Source: CAYWVR01 sp964461715 (GTDB lineage: Bacteria > Planctomycetota > Phycisphaerae > FEN-1346). From it: a DNA stretch of 64,000 bases. Under the pieces are notes generated by a model that saw nothing but the letters and a program-made list of their open reading frames with translations, searched no databases and was not told the DNA's origin. How positions within the stretch are numbered: the first letter of the stretch is position 1; each line of letters opens with the position of its first letter. Of the stretch, positions 34,324 through 45,443 are shown one piece after another. The position numbers and the translations under genes were made by a program. The stretch is taken from positions 1-64,000 of the forward strand of contig CAYWVR010000016.1 of the NCBI GenBank assembly GCA_964461715.1, written 5' to 3'.

Positions 34324-36207
34324 CTAGTACGCCTCCGCAACCTCCCGCACCCGCCCGGCAATCCCCTCGGCCGAAAGGCCGGCGCCGGTCAACTGGGCGG
34401 CCCGGGTGTCGTGCTCGACGAGCCCCTCGGGTACCGCGAGGCGATGGATGCGGCCGGCATCGAGGCCCGCGGCCTCGGCGGCCTCCAGGACCGCCGATCC
34501 GAAGCCCCCGGGGGTGGTATGGTCCTCGACCGTGAGCACAAAGGATTGCGACTCCAGCAGCCCGCGCAGCAGCTCCGCGTCCACCGGCCGCGCGAACCGG
34601 GCGCTCGCAACGGCAAGCTCCATCCCCTCCTCGGCCAACGTCTCGGCCGCCTCCAGGGCCGCCTCGGCGGTCGCGCCGAGGGCCAGAATCGCCCCTCCCG
34701 TGCCCTCTCGCAGCATCACACCCCGTCCGGCCTCGACCGGGGCGTCGGAGTAATCCGCCTCCGGCACCCGATCCCGCGGGTAGCGAATGGCCCAGGGCCC
34801 GTCGGAGACGAGGGCCAGGGCCACCATGCCCGCCAGCTCCCCCGCGTCCGCCGGGGCCGCCACCGTCATCCCCGGAAGGTGCCGCATGTACGCCATATCA
34901 TACAACCCGTGGTGGGTCGGCCCGTCGGACCCCACCAGCCCTGCCCGGTCCACGAGGAACAGGACCGGCAGGCCCTGGAGCGTCACCTCGTGGAAGAGCT
35001 GGTCGTAGGACCGCTGGAGGAAGGTCGAATAGATGCCCACGACCGGCCGCAAATCCCCCCTGGCAAGCCCCGCGGCCAGGGCCACGGCGTGCTCCTCGCA
35101 GATGCCCACGTCCCAGTATCGCCCCGGGAACCGGTGTCCGAACCTCAGCAGGCCCGTCCCCTCCGGCATGGCGGCCGTCAGGGCCACGATCCGCGGATCG
35201 GCCTCCCCATGCTCAATCAGGACGTCCACCGCCGCTTCGGTCCAGGAAGGGGTCCCGGCGGCCTTCTTGGCGGGCAGGACCTCCCCGTTTCGCTCCGTAA
35301 ACGGGGCCGCCGAGTGCCACGCCTCGGGTTTCTCGGCCGCCGGAGGAAACCCGCGGCCCTTCTCCGTGGACACGTGTACGAGGCGCGGCCCGCCGATCCG
35401 CCGCACCTCCTCCAGAACGTCCTCCAGGGCCCCCAGATCGTGCCCGTCGACCGGTCCGAAGCACCGGAACCCGAAGTGCTCGAAAGCGTGAACGGGCACC
35501 ATGGCCTCCTTCAGCGACTCCTTGAACGCGTGCAGGGCCCGCCCGATGGACCCGCCGAGCGGCATATGGTCCAGGACGCCGTGCACCTCGGCCTTAAGCT
35601 GGTCGTAGGCGGGGGTGGTCCGGACGGCCGTCAGATACCGCGCCAGGGCCCCGACGGTCCGGTCGATGGCCATCTGGTTGTCATTGAGGACCACCAGAAG
35701 GTCCGCCCCCACGTCCCCCGCATGGTTCAGGGCCTCCAGCGCCAGACCCGATGCCATCGCCCCGTCGCCGATCACCGCCACGGCCTGCTCGTCCGTGCCC
35801 CGTGCCTTAGCGGCAAGGGCCAGACCCAGGGCCGTCGAGATGCTCGCCCCGGCGTGACCCGTGCGAAAACGGTCGAATTCGGGACTTTCGGACGGATTCG
35901 GAAAGCCGCTGACCCCCTCCACCGTCCGGAGCTTCCGGAAACCCTCGGCCCGCCCCGTGAGGAGCTTGTGGGCATAGCACTGGTGCCCGACGTCGAAGAC
36001 AAGGTGGTCGGTCGAGAAGTCGAACGCCCGATGTAGCGCCAACACGAGGTCCACAATGCCCAGATTCGACGCCAGATGCCCTCCGTGGGCCGCGACGGCC
36101 TCCGTGATGCGGCTGCGGAGCTCCTCCGCGAGCCGCTCGAGGTCCTCCCGCGAGAGCCCCGCCAGGTCGCGCGGCGACTGGATGTGCTCAAGAAGGCTCT
36201 CAGACAC
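34324..36207 (-). CDS. dxs: 1-deoxy-D-xylulose-5-phosphate synthase
   Basis: The first enzyme of the MEP isoprenoid pathway condenses pyruvate and glyceraldehyde-3-phosphate using TPP. The 627-aa protein has SNLGIVDLVLALHRAFD, DVGHQCYAHKLLTGR, AVIGDGAMASGLALEALN (TPP motif), VSTEKGRGFPPAE-like and DVGICEEHAVALAAGLA. The length is normal (about 620-640). The start is GTG at 36205-36207, opening SESLLEHIQSPRDLAGLS, as in other Dxs proteins. It lies 14 nt after ispA and 40 nt before nadK. Confidence 0.96.
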   Translation of the reverse strand: MSESLLEHIQSPRDLAGLSREDLERLAEELRSRITEAVAAHGGHLASNLGIVDLVLALHRAFDFSTDHLVFDVGHQCYAHKLLTGRAEGFRKLRTVEGVSGFPNPSESPEFDRFRTGHAGASISTALGLALAAKARGTDEQAVAVIGDGAMASGLALEALNHAGDVGADLLVVLNDNQMAIDRTVGALARYLTAVRTTPAYDQLKAEVHGVLDHMPLGGSIGRALHAFKESLKEAMVPVHAFEHFGFRCFGPVDGHDLGALEDVLEEVRRIGGPRLVHVSTEKGRGFPPAAEKPEAWHSAAPFTERNGEVLPAKKAAGTPSWTEAAVDVLIEHGEADPRIVALTAAMPEGTGLLRFGHRFPGRYWDVGICEEHAVALAAGLARGDLRPVVGIYSTFLQRSYDQLFHEVTLQGLPVLFLVDRAGLVGSDGPTHHGLYDMAYMRHLPGMTVAAPADAGELAGMVALALVSDGPWAIRYPRDRVPEADYSDAPVEAGRGVMLREGTGGAILALGATAEAALEAAETLAEEGMELAVASARFARPVDAELLRGLLESQSFVLTVEDHTTPGGFGSAVLEAAEAAGLDAGRIHRLAVPEGLVEHDTRAAQLTGAGLSAEGIAGRVREVAEAY

Positions 36208-36221
36208 CCCCGGGGCCCTTT

Positions 36222-37121
36222 CTAGTGTGTCCTCTCGACCACGAATCGGGCCAGGTCGCGGAGCCAGTCGGCCTCGTGGCCGAACCCGCTGAGGGCGTCG
36301 ATGGCCCGCTCGGCCTCGTGACGGGCCCGCCCCCGGGCCGCCTCCACGCCAAAAAGCTTCACATACGTCAATTTCCCCGCCCGGGCGTCCTTACCGGCGG
36401 TTTTACCCAGTTCCTCGGTCGTGCCCTCGGCGTCGAGGACGTCGTCGGCGATCTGGAACGCCAGGCCCAATCGCGTGCCGTACGACCGCAAGCTCCGAAC
36501 GACGTGCTCGCTGGCCCCCGCCGAGATGGCCCCCATGACCACGCCGGCGGCAAGGAGGGCGGCGCTCTTGCGGCGATGGATGGCCTCCAGGAGCCGGGCG
36601 TCGTCGATGCCCTCCCCCTCTGCCTTGAGGTCCAGGGCCTGGCCGCCTACCATCCCTTGGGCTCCCGCCGCCCGGGCCAGCTCTGCCGCCAGCCGGCGGG
36701 ACGTCTCGGCGTCGCCCGGCCGCGCGGCCAGCACGGCAAAGGCTTCCGTCAGGAGGGCGTCCCCCGCGAGGACGGCCATCGCTTCACCAAACTCCTTGTG
36801 GCAACTGGGTTTACCGTGCCGCAGGTCGTCGTCGTCCATGGCCGGGAGGTCGTCGTGGATGAGGGAATACGTGTGGACCATCTCGACCGCACACGCCGCC
36901 GCCCGGGCCGCCTCCCGGTCGCCCCCCGCCGCCTCGCACCCCAGGGCCGCCAGCACCGGCCGCAGCTTCTTTCCGCCCCCCAGGACCATGTGCCGCATGG
37001 CCTCGTAGAGGCCCCTGGAAGGCTCATCCGGGCATTTCAGGGCCTCGTCGAGGGCCTGCGTCGCCCACGCGGCCCCGGCGGTGAGGGCCTCGTGAATCGT
37101 GGTGGGCTGACTGGCGTTCAC
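36222..37121 (-). CDS. ispA: Farnesyl/geranylgeranyl diphosphate synthase
   Basis: The 299-aa short-chain prenyl transferase has the first Asp-rich motif DDLPAMDDDDLRHG and the second DDVLD, plus GGGKKLRP and the conserved GQALDL. It elongates IPP/DMAPP to farnesyl (or geranylgeranyl) diphosphate for undecaprenyl and quinone synthesis. The start is GTG at 37119-37121, with GAGGG upstream; the longer open frame is non-coding in character. First gene of ispA-dxs-nadK. Confidence 0.93.
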   Translation of the reverse strand: MNASQPTTIHEALTAGAAWATQALDEALKCPDEPSRGLYEAMRHMVLGGGKKLRPVLAALGCEAAGGDREAARAAACAVEMVHTYSLIHDDLPAMDDDDLRHGKPSCHKEFGEAMAVLAGDALLTEAFAVLAARPGDAETSRRLAAELARAAGAQGMVGGQALDLKAEGEGIDDARLLEAIHRRKSAALLAAGVVMGAISAGASEHVVRSLRSYGTRLGLAFQIADDVLDAEGTTEELGKTAGKDARAGKLTYVKLFGVEAARGRARHEAERAIDALSGFGHEADWLRDLARFVVERTH

Positions 37122-37154
37122 GACCGGCCCTCGCTTCCCCCCGAGCAAGGTCAA

Positions 37155-37183
37155 ATCATATCGCGACCCGCCCCTCGCCACAA
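37155..37183 (-). promoter_or_regulatory. Promoter for ispA-dxs-nadK
   Basis: On the minus strand TTGTGG (37178-37183), 17 nt, TATGAT (37155-37160), about 34 nt before the ispA GTG. Confidence 0.5.
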
Positions 37184-37375
37184 GGCAAAACGCCCCCCGC
37201 CCCCGCCGCCCTTTCCATCTCAGGCCGTACACCGTATGCGGCCAGCCGATCGTTGACGCGATGAAACATCGGACCTTCCACCTGCCAGATTGGCAGCCGG
37301 CCGGAAGATGAGGCGGGATGATTCTTCCTGGCAAGATGGGCAAGCTAGGTAAGATGTGAGCCGCGTTTGGCGGGA

Positions 37376-37414
37376 TTCGTGAAACGATTTACCCCTAAGC
37401 GACACACTTTCTGC
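37376..37414 (+). repeat. 39-bp dispersed element, copy B
   Basis: Reads TTCGTGAAACGA, then TTTACCCCTAAGCG, then ACACACTTTCTGC, about 33 of 39 bases identical to the minus strand of 20881-20919. It directly precedes the G-run array. Confidence 0.7.
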
Positions 37415-37422
37415 GACTTTCC

Positions 37423-37465
37423 GGGGGGTACAGGGGGGGTACAGGGGGGGTACTGCCCCCCTTTT
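37423..37465 (+). repeat. G-run tandem repeat ending in a terminator-like hairpin
   Basis: Three runs of 6, 7 and 7 Gs separated by TACA (37423-37450) are followed by TACTG, six Cs and TTTT. The last G-run and the C-run form a 6-bp G:C hairpin followed by a U-tract, so the element could terminate transcription. The G-runs alone could form a quadruplex. Confidence 0.6.
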
Positions 37466-37939
37466 CACCCCCTTTTGCCCCCCTCTTTGCACGAGTTTTC
37501 CTGCTTTCCACCCCGAGATCGCCTCCCGCGCGCCGCACAACTGACGCGAACGCGCAGGGCCTTTGCGCGCATGCGACAGGAGGGACGGGCGGGTTGAGAT
37601 TGGCGATGGTCGATTTGTGGCGGGACGGCGCCCGCTCCGTCGGTCCGCCGCCGTGGCGGCACGGTCCGCTTGTCCGCCCGGCGAGTCGGTGGATTCGTGC
37701 TATCTATGGGATGTGCATCTTATCCGCCTTTCCGAGGGCTCGCGGCCCGCCCGCGACCGGCACTCGTGCCGCTCGGCCGGCCCTCGAAAGGGGATGCGAG
37801 AGAGTCGGCGAACGTACGGCCGCCGCCTTCGCCGCGCCGGCAGGGGCGACGGTCGGGCCTCAGGCGCCCCTGCGGGACTTGATATAAAGAACCCATGCGT
37901 GCCCTTCCGGTTCCCCGCCGCGCTCTCGGGGCCGCGTCC

Positions 37940-38012
37940 GTGCGTAGGCCATCCCGCGTGCAAGCCGCAGAAATCGGGCTGCGCGCAGCCCGGCGAAACA
38001 GGCCCGGGGGCC
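37940..38012 (+). repeat. Dispersed ~100-bp repeat, partial copy c
   Basis: GTGCAAGCCGCAGAAATCGG, then GCTGCGCGCAGCCCG, then GCGAAACAGGCCCGGGGGC. This matches the right-hand part of copy a (ACAAGCCGCAGGAATCGG ... GCCGAAACGGGCCCGAGGGC). The CTGCGCGCAG centre is a small palindrome. Confidence 0.6.
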
Positions 38013-38059
38013 GGCGCATACCCGAGGCCCACCCCCCGCTTCGGCGATTCGGAAATCAG

Positions 38060-38088
38060 TTGAATTCCGCCCCGCGCGTCGCTATAAA
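38060..38088 (+). promoter_or_regulatory. Promoter for ppdK
   Basis: TTGAAT (38060-38065), 17 nt, TATAAA (38083-38088). Transcription would start near 38095, leaving an 80-nt leader that contains the terminator hairpin at 38105-38135. Confidence 0.55.
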
Positions 38089-38104
38089 TGCGGGGCTACG
38101 ATGG

Positions 38105-38135
38105 GGCGCGCGCCGCGCGTGGGCGCGCCTTTTTT
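38105..38135 (+). terminator. Intrinsic terminator inside the ppdK leader
   Basis: GGCGCGC (38105-38111) pairs with GCGCGCC (38123-38129) over an 11-nt loop, followed by six Ts (38130-38135). It lies between the predicted promoter and the ATG at 38178. It therefore either attenuates ppdK or ends an upstream non-coding transcript. Confidence 0.65.
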
Positions 38136-38177
38136 GTCCAACACACGGAACCGACGAGGCCAAGGGAGACGCGAGCG

Positions 38178-40934
<2,757 letters not shown>

Positions 40935-40983
40935 GGGGATGCCCTGACGCTTGCCGCCGCTTGCGCGGGGACGGAACACTTGG

Positions 40984-41019
40984 GCGCGGCGGGTCTCCGA
41001 CCCGCCGCGCTTCTTTCTT
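40984..41019 (+). terminator. Intrinsic terminator of ppdK
   Basis: A perfect 11-bp stem GCGCGGCGGGT / ACCCGCCGCGC with loop CTCCG is followed by TTCTTTCTT. It starts 50 nt after the ppdK stop. Confidence 0.8.
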
Positions 41020-41032
41020 CAGCCGTCGGGGG

Positions 41033-41115
41033 CTACCGGCGGCTTCTCCGCCGGTGCTTCCCGGACCGGCGCTGCCTGGGTGAGCCTCGGCGGGCAAGCC
41101 GCCCGGGGCACCCCG
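41033..41115. repeat. Hairpin cluster between ppdK and a methyltransferase
   Basis: ACCGGCGG-CTTCT-CCGCCGGT and, further right, GGCGGGCAAGCCGCC form adjacent G:C hairpins in non-coding DNA directly after the ppdK terminator. The style (GGCGGCTTCTCCGCC, GGCGGGCAAGCCGCC) resembles multi-copy intergenic palindromes, but I see only one example in the window. Confidence 0.4.
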
Positions 41116-41790
41116 CTAGCCCCCCCGCACGGACGGGCGTATCGTTAACTCTCGCCATGTCCGAATCCGCCGGAAACCGCGGCGCCCGAAGAGCGTCCCG
41201 CCGACGGCGGCGCGGAACCGGTCCCGGGCGCTCGGGTATTCGTTCCAGAGCTCCAGCGTGCGGCGGCGCCAACGCTCGGCCAGGTCGGCGAGGTCGGCGC
41301 GGGGCTCCTTCAAGCCCAGCACCCACACGTCGCGCGGCGTCTTGGCGTGCCCCTGCCAACCGACGAGGACGCTCTCGAACGGCTCGAAGAGCCGCTCGAG
41401 GGCCTGCGGCGTGAAGCGCCAGTAGTCGGACGGGTAGGCATGGATGTGGAATTCAAAGAGCGTGGTCACCAGCGCCGCGCCGCCGGGGGCCGTCACCCGG
41501 TGGACCTGGCGCGCCCCCGCCGCCACGTCCCACGCGTGCTCGAAAACCGAGAGGCAAAGGACCGTGCCAAAGGCCCCGTCCTCAAACGAGAGCGATTCCA
41601 GCCGCTCGACCCGGTCGACGCCCGGCCCGGCCTCGGCGTCGCAGCCGAGGAACTCGCGGCCCGGAAACAGCGGCCGCAGGTCGCCGTAGCCCTCGGCCTG
41701 GACCTGGCGCGAGCCGATCTCCAGGACCGGTCCGGGCGGCGCGACGACCTCGGCCATCGCCTCGACCAGGGCATGGGACAGGGCGTCCAC
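41116..41790 (-). CDS. SAM-dependent methyltransferase (class I)
   Basis: The 224-aa protein has motif I GPVLEIGSRQ (residues about 20-29), an acidic strand-2 end (FLGCDAEAGPGVDRVE), DGAFGTVLCLSVFEHAWDV as motif IV, and the HxAxGG-like APGGAALVTTLFEFHIHAYPSDYWRFTP. The YPSDYWRFTP segment is typical of methyltransferases in polysaccharide and envelope clusters. The start is GTG at 41790 with GAAGGAG upstream. The substrate is unknown. The 221-nt gap to nikR contains only GC-rich hairpins. Confidence 0.78.
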   Translation of the reverse strand: MDALSHALVEAMAEVVAPPGPVLEIGSRQVQAEGYGDLRPLFPGREFLGCDAEAGPGVDRVERLESLSFEDGAFGTVLCLSVFEHAWDVAAGARQVHRVTAPGGAALVTTLFEFHIHAYPSDYWRFTPQALERLFEPFESVLVGWQGHAKTPRDVWVLGLKEPRADLADLAERWRRRTLELWNEYPSARDRFRAAVGGTLFGRRGFRRIRTWRELTIRPSVRGG

Positions 41791-42011
41791 GGGGGCTCCT
41801 TCGCTCGGGTGCGTGAGCAACGTAGCGGTCGGGGCGACGCAGGGCAACGCAAAAAGCGCGCAAGCTTCAGGCCCGGGTACGGAGCGAAATGGGCAGTTCG
41901 AGCCCGTGCGGCTCAAGCCGGGCCCGGTCCGATCACACCTGCCGCGCCGCGCCGTCGGCGGCGACCCGACCGGCGTCGCACCTCGCGCTCGGTCCGCCGC
42001 GCGAGGCGGCC

Positions 42012-42428
42012 CTAGGCCAGGTCCTCGCCGCTCGTCGCCGCCAGTTGCCCGTGCTTCACGCCTCGGGCGGCGATGAGCCGATCGGCGAGCTTGCGGACGG
42101 TCGCGGCCTTGCCCTTGAGGACGATCACTTCGAGGCACATCTGGTGCGTCAAGTGGACGTGCATCGTCGAGTGGACCGTGTGGCCGTGATCGTGCTGAAG
42201 GGCCGTCAGCCGCTCGCCGACCTCCGGCACGTGGTGGTCGTAGACGAGGGTGAGGGTGGCGACGACGGGCCCCTGGCCCGCCTCCCACACGTCGCGGACG
42301 TGGGCGTCGCGCACGAGGTCGCGCACGGCTTCGCTGCGGTTCCCGTAGCCGCGTCGCTCGACGATCTCGTCGAGCATGGCGAGGATGCGCGCGTCCATGG
42401 AGACGCCGAAGCGGACCACGTTACCCAT
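42012..42428 (-). CDS. nikR: Nickel-responsive regulator NikR
   Basis: The 138-aa protein has an N-terminal ribbon-helix-helix (VVRFGVSMDARILAMLDEIV ... NRSEAVRDLVRDA) and a C-terminal ACT-like nickel domain. The square-planar ligands are conserved as H79, H90, H92 and C98 (HDHGHTVHSTMHVHLTHQMC). It represses nickel uptake or nickel enzymes when Ni is plentiful. No nickel transporter or nickel enzyme gene is in the window, so its targets are elsewhere. RBS AAGGAAGGAGG. It is divergent from ispG. Confidence 0.93.
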   Translation of the reverse strand: MGNVVRFGVSMDARILAMLDEIVERRGYGNRSEAVRDLVRDAHVRDVWEAGQGPVVATLTLVYDHHVPEVGERLTALQHDHGHTVHSTMHVHLTHQMCLEVIVLKGKAATVRKLADRLIAARGVKHGQLAATSGEDLA

Positions 42429-42453
42429 CGGCGCCTCCTTCCTTGGATGGCAC

Positions 42454-42481
42454 ATTCTATCGGGGGGTGTTACGGTGTCAA
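42454..42481 (-). promoter_or_regulatory. Promoter of nikR with a possible NikR half-site
   Basis: TTGACA (42476-42481), 16 nt, TAGAAT (42454-42459) on the minus strand. The spacer includes GTAACAC, the half-site reported for some NikR proteins, but I cannot find the inverted partner at the expected distance. Autoregulation is therefore only a suggestion. Confidence 0.5.
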
Positions 42482-42573
42482 GCGCCGTTCGTCGGGGGGA
42501 GCCGCGGCGCGGAAAAGGCATGACACGGCCTCGGCCGCTTGACCGGCCGCGCGGGCGGCCGGATAATGCGGCC

Positions 42574-43638
42574 ATGGCCGGATTCGATCGGAGACGGACA
42601 CGCGAGGTGCAGGTGGGGTCGGTCGCCATCGGCGGCGGGGCCCCGGTCAGCATCCAGAGCATGACCACCACGCACACGCGCGACGCCGCCGCCACCCTCG
42701 CCCAGGTCCGCCGTCTCGCCGACGCCGGGTGCGACCTCGTGCGCGTCGCGGTCCCGGCGCGTCCGGACGCCGAGGCCCTTGCCGGAATCGTCGAGGCGGC
42801 GCCCGTCCCGATCATCGCCGACGTCCACTTCTCGACCGCCCTCGCCCTCCGGGCCCTCGACGCGGGCGCGGCGAAGGTTCGCCTCAACCCCGGGAACATG
42901 GACGATCCGGCGGGCCTGGCGCGGGTGCTCGCGCGGGCGGGCGAGCTGGGTCGGCCCCTTCGGTTCGGCGTCAACGCCGGGAGCGTCGGCGAGCGCGGGG
43001 CGGGCGAGGACCTACCGTCGCGGATGGTCGACCTCCTGATGGCTTGGGTCCGGGCCGCCGAGCGGGAGGGGTTCCGGGACCTGGTGCTCGCGGCCAAGGC
43101 GAGCGATGCCCGCGCGACGATCGCGGCCTATCGGCAGCTGGCGGACGCGACGGACCTTCCGCTTCACCTCGGCATCACGGAGGCGGGCCCGCTCCAGGAG
43201 AGCCGCCTCCGAAGCGCGATCGTCCTCGGGACGCTGCTGGCCGAGGGCATCGGCGACACGGTCCGCGTCAGCCTCACGGGCGACCCGGTCCACGAGGTGA
43301 GCGTGGCGTGGGAGATTCTGGCGGAGGTGGGCCTCCGGCGGCAGCGCGGCGTACGGATCGTCTCGTGCCCGACATGCGGGCGGTGCGAGGTCGACCTGGC
43401 GGACCTGGCCGCACGGGTCAAGGCCGCGACCCGGGACGTGACGGCGCCGCTGACGGTCGCCGTCATGGGCTGCATCGTCAACGGGCCGGGCGAGGCGCGG
43501 GAGGCCGACGTGGGCCTCGCCGCCGGCAAGGGGCGCGGGACGCTCTTCGTCAAAGGCGAGCCGGTGCGCGAGGCGCCGGAGGGGGAACTGCTTGACGCGC
43601 TGCTTGCGGAAATCGAGAAGCTGACCGCCTCAGGCTGA
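42574..43638 (+). CDS. ispG: 4-hydroxy-3-methylbut-2-enyl diphosphate synthase (GcpE)
   Basis: The penultimate MEP-pathway enzyme, 354 aa, reduces MEcPP to HMBPP with a [4Fe-4S] cluster. Motifs: PVSIQSMTTTHTRD, IIADVHFSTALAL, VRLNPGNM, GVNAGSVGER, and cluster Cys C265, C268 (SCPTCGRC) and C300 (MGCIVNGPGEA). The length is normal for the bacterial two-domain form. I use ATG 42574; the upstream open frame overlaps nikR on the other strand and is not conserved in character. No clear SD is visible. Confidence 0.95.
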   Translation: MAGFDRRRTREVQVGSVAIGGGAPVSIQSMTTTHTRDAAATLAQVRRLADAGCDLVRVAVPARPDAEALAGIVEAAPVPIIADVHFSTALALRALDAGAAKVRLNPGNMDDPAGLARVLARAGELGRPLRFGVNAGSVGERGAGEDLPSRMVDLLMAWVRAAEREGFRDLVLAAKASDARATIAAYRQLADATDLPLHLGITEAGPLQESRLRSAIVLGTLLAEGIGDTVRVSLTGDPVHEVSVAWEILAEVGLRRQRGVRIVSCPTCGRCEVDLADLAARVKAATRDVTAPLTVAVMGCIVNGPGEAREADVGLAAGKGRGTLFVKGEPVREAPEGELLDALLAEIEKLTASG

Positions 43639-43647
43639 CGGCCGGTC

Positions 43648-43752
43648 GGGGGTGGCATGGCCACGCGGGGCTGCGTGGCCATGCGCGGACGGGCACTCTT
43701 GGCGCGAACAGGCCCGCGCCGCAAGCCGGCGCGCCGGGAGGGGCAGCCACCC
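43648..43752 (+). repeat. Two-hairpin composite repeat element, copy 2
   Basis: Hairpin 1 (43655-43666 with 43673-43684, 12 bp, 6-nt loop) differs from copy 1 by a G:C to A:T swap that keeps pairing. The 26-nt spacer again ends TTGGCGCGAAC. Hairpin 2 is CGCGCCG / CGGCGCG (43715-43721 with 43727-43733). GGGTGGC (43650-43656) can pair with GCCACCC (43746-43752) as an outer stem. It starts 9 nt after the ispG stop. Confidence 0.75.
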
Positions 43753-43854
43753 GGCTCGGGGGGGGCGGGGATCGGGGTCGTCCTTGCGAGCCAAAAAGCG
43801 GGCCGCCCCGCGAGAGGGCGGCCCGCGCGATTCATCGCACCTCACGCCGCAGCG

Positions 43855-45360
43855 TTACCAGGTGAAGACCAGCTCGCCGCGGAGAAACGTCGACGGGTCG
43901 TTGTTGGCATCGGCATAGAAGTCGCCGGGGAAGAAGAACTCGGTCACGATGTGGCCGGAGACGTACTTGTTGAACTTGTGCCGCAACACGCCCGTCAGCA
44001 GGTGGCCGCGGAAGTTGTCGTGGCCGCTGAAGCGCGGGTTTGCGGGGTTCTGATGGGCCCAGAGCAGGTGGTAGTAGGCGTCGAGGCTGGTCCGCTCGTA
44101 CGGGGCGCAGGTCATGCCGAAGCCGAGACGATAGAGGTTCGTGACCTCGGCGATGTTCGTCTCGGTGGCCATGGAGTAGATGAAGAGCTCGGAGAACTGG
44201 GGCCAGCGTCCCCAGAGGGGGTCCCAGGCCTCGTCGACGTTCGGCGTCGAGGGGTCGTCGCCGGAGAGGAACTCAAAGCCCATGTGGTACTGGGTGTTGG
44301 TCTCGTTGTTCGTGAGATAGGAGAGTCGCGAGTTGAAGCCGAAGGCGCGGACGGTGCGGCCCTGGTTGAAGCCGGGCGTCGTCTCGTGGCCGAACTGGTG
44401 GCCGCCCTCGACGCGGTACTTCCATTTCTCGGCGGGGGCCCCGGCCACGGCGCCGCCGAAGGTGTAAATCTCGCCGATGTTGCCGTCGGCGAAGCCCTGG
44501 TTCTGCTCCTTCATCATGAAGTAGCCTTCGAGCTGGGTCCGGGGGATCGTGTTGTTGGTGACGTAGAGGATGACGCCCCGCTCGTCCTGCTCGATGGTGC
44601 GGTTGTTGCGTCCCGCGTTCACGTTGTTTCGGTCCTTGATGACGCGGATCCAGGAGTTGTCCGGCTCGGCCTTCTGCTCGATGTACACCAGGTCGACCTG
44701 GGTCTGGCAGGCTTCGGACAGGTCGAACGTCAGCCGGGCGGCGTCGAAGAAGATGGTCCGGGAGCCGTCCCAGGGCGTGCCTTCGAGGACGAGCCAGCCG
44801 GTGCCGTAGATGATGTCCTGGCGGCCCACGACGGCGGTGACGCCGGAACCGCCGATGTTCTTCCACGTCAGGTTCAGCCGGTCAAAGAGGACGTCGCCCC
44901 GCCAGCCCGCGCCCCATTCGAGGAACTGGTCGGGCTTGTTCCAGTGGCGTCCTTCCCAGGTGATGCGGCTGTTGAGAGCGATGTCCTCGTCGCAGCCGCA
45001 GTCCTCGGGCAACTGGAACGTGGACCAGAAGCGGCCGCGGTAGCGCTGGAAGTGGCGTTCGCGGCCGAAGGGCACGTCGTTGTCCTTATCCAGAAAGACG
45101 CCGTTCGAGATGTAGACGTCACGGAGGCGCAGGTCAGCGCCCCAGTTGAACCATGGGACAGGGTTCTTCGACTTGGCGACGAACTCGTCGAAGGCGCTCG
45201 GCGCGGGGGCGGCCGGTTCGGCCGCCGCCGCGGCCTCGGCCGCTTCGACGTTCTCGGTCTTCTCCGCCTTCGCGGCCTTCTCGGCCGCGCCCGTCGGCGC
45301 CGCCCAGACGCCCGGGAGGACCAGCAAGGCGGTCGTCACGATCCAGGTTCGCGTCTTCAT
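43855..45360 (-). CDS. Outer-membrane beta-barrel of the alginate-export (AlgE-like) family
   Basis: The 501-aa exported protein has a signal peptide ending near GAAEKAA and an Ala/Glu/Lys-rich linker. A barrel with alternating strands follows, typical of alginate_exp proteins: WGADLRLRDVYISNG, FQRYRGRFWSTFQL, VVGRQDIIYGTGWLVLEGTPWDGSRTIFFDAARLTF. It ends in aromatic FTW*, the BAM recognition signal. The likely role is a channel for a saccharide or small solute. It lies 83 nt after the sodium:solute symporter gene, so the pair may move one substrate across both membranes (inference). Confidence 0.82.
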   Translation of the reverse strand: MKTRTWIVTTALLVLPGVWAAPTGAAEKAAKAEKTENVEAAEAAAAAEPAAPAPSAFDEFVAKSKNPVPWFNWGADLRLRDVYISNGVFLDKDNDVPFGRERHFQRYRGRFWSTFQLPEDCGCDEDIALNSRITWEGRHWNKPDQFLEWGAGWRGDVLFDRLNLTWKNIGGSGVTAVVGRQDIIYGTGWLVLEGTPWDGSRTIFFDAARLTFDLSEACQTQVDLVYIEQKAEPDNSWIRVIKDRNNVNAGRNNRTIEQDERGVILYVTNNTIPRTQLEGYFMMKEQNQGFADGNIGEIYTFGGAVAGAPAEKWKYRVEGGHQFGHETTPGFNQGRTVRAFGFNSRLSYLTNNETNTQYHMGFEFLSGDDPSTPNVDEAWDPLWGRWPQFSELFIYSMATETNIAEVTNLYRLGFGMTCAPYERTSLDAYYHLLWAHQNPANPRFSGHDNFRGHLLTGVLRHKFNKYVSGHIVTEFFFPGDFYADANNDPSTFLRGELVFTW

Positions 45361-45443
45361 TCGGGCCAAGCTCCTTTCCCTTCGGTGCGGGGAGCCCCCG
45401 CACTCCTCGAATCCTTTGCGTTCGGATGCCGGACCGGCCGGGG

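Larger units (their letters stand above)
37122..38177. other. 1.05-kb intergenic region without a credible gene
   Basis: Between ispA and ppdK I find no convincing ORF; open frames here are short and Arg-rich. From left to right the region holds the ispA promoter, a GCAAGNT triplet repeat (37331-37356), the 39-bp dispersed element, a G-run array, and a long inverted repeat CCTTTCcGAGGGC / GCCCTCGAAAGG (about 37730-37793). A hairpin GCAGGGGCG / CGCCCCTGC (about 37841-37875), a partial dispersed repeat, the ppdK promoter and an intrinsic terminator follow. An unrecognised non-coding RNA ending at the terminator is possible. Confidence 0.6.

Noticed and set aside
37563..38063. 166-codon plus-strand open frame in the ispA-ppdK gap
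   Set aside because: It is Arg-rich, lacks a ribosome-binding site, and passes through inverted repeats and the dispersed repeat, so it is more likely non-coding.
42454..42481. Full NikR operator upstream of nikR
   Set aside because: Only one GTAACAC half-site is visible; the inverted partner at the expected distance is missing, so no operator is claimed.
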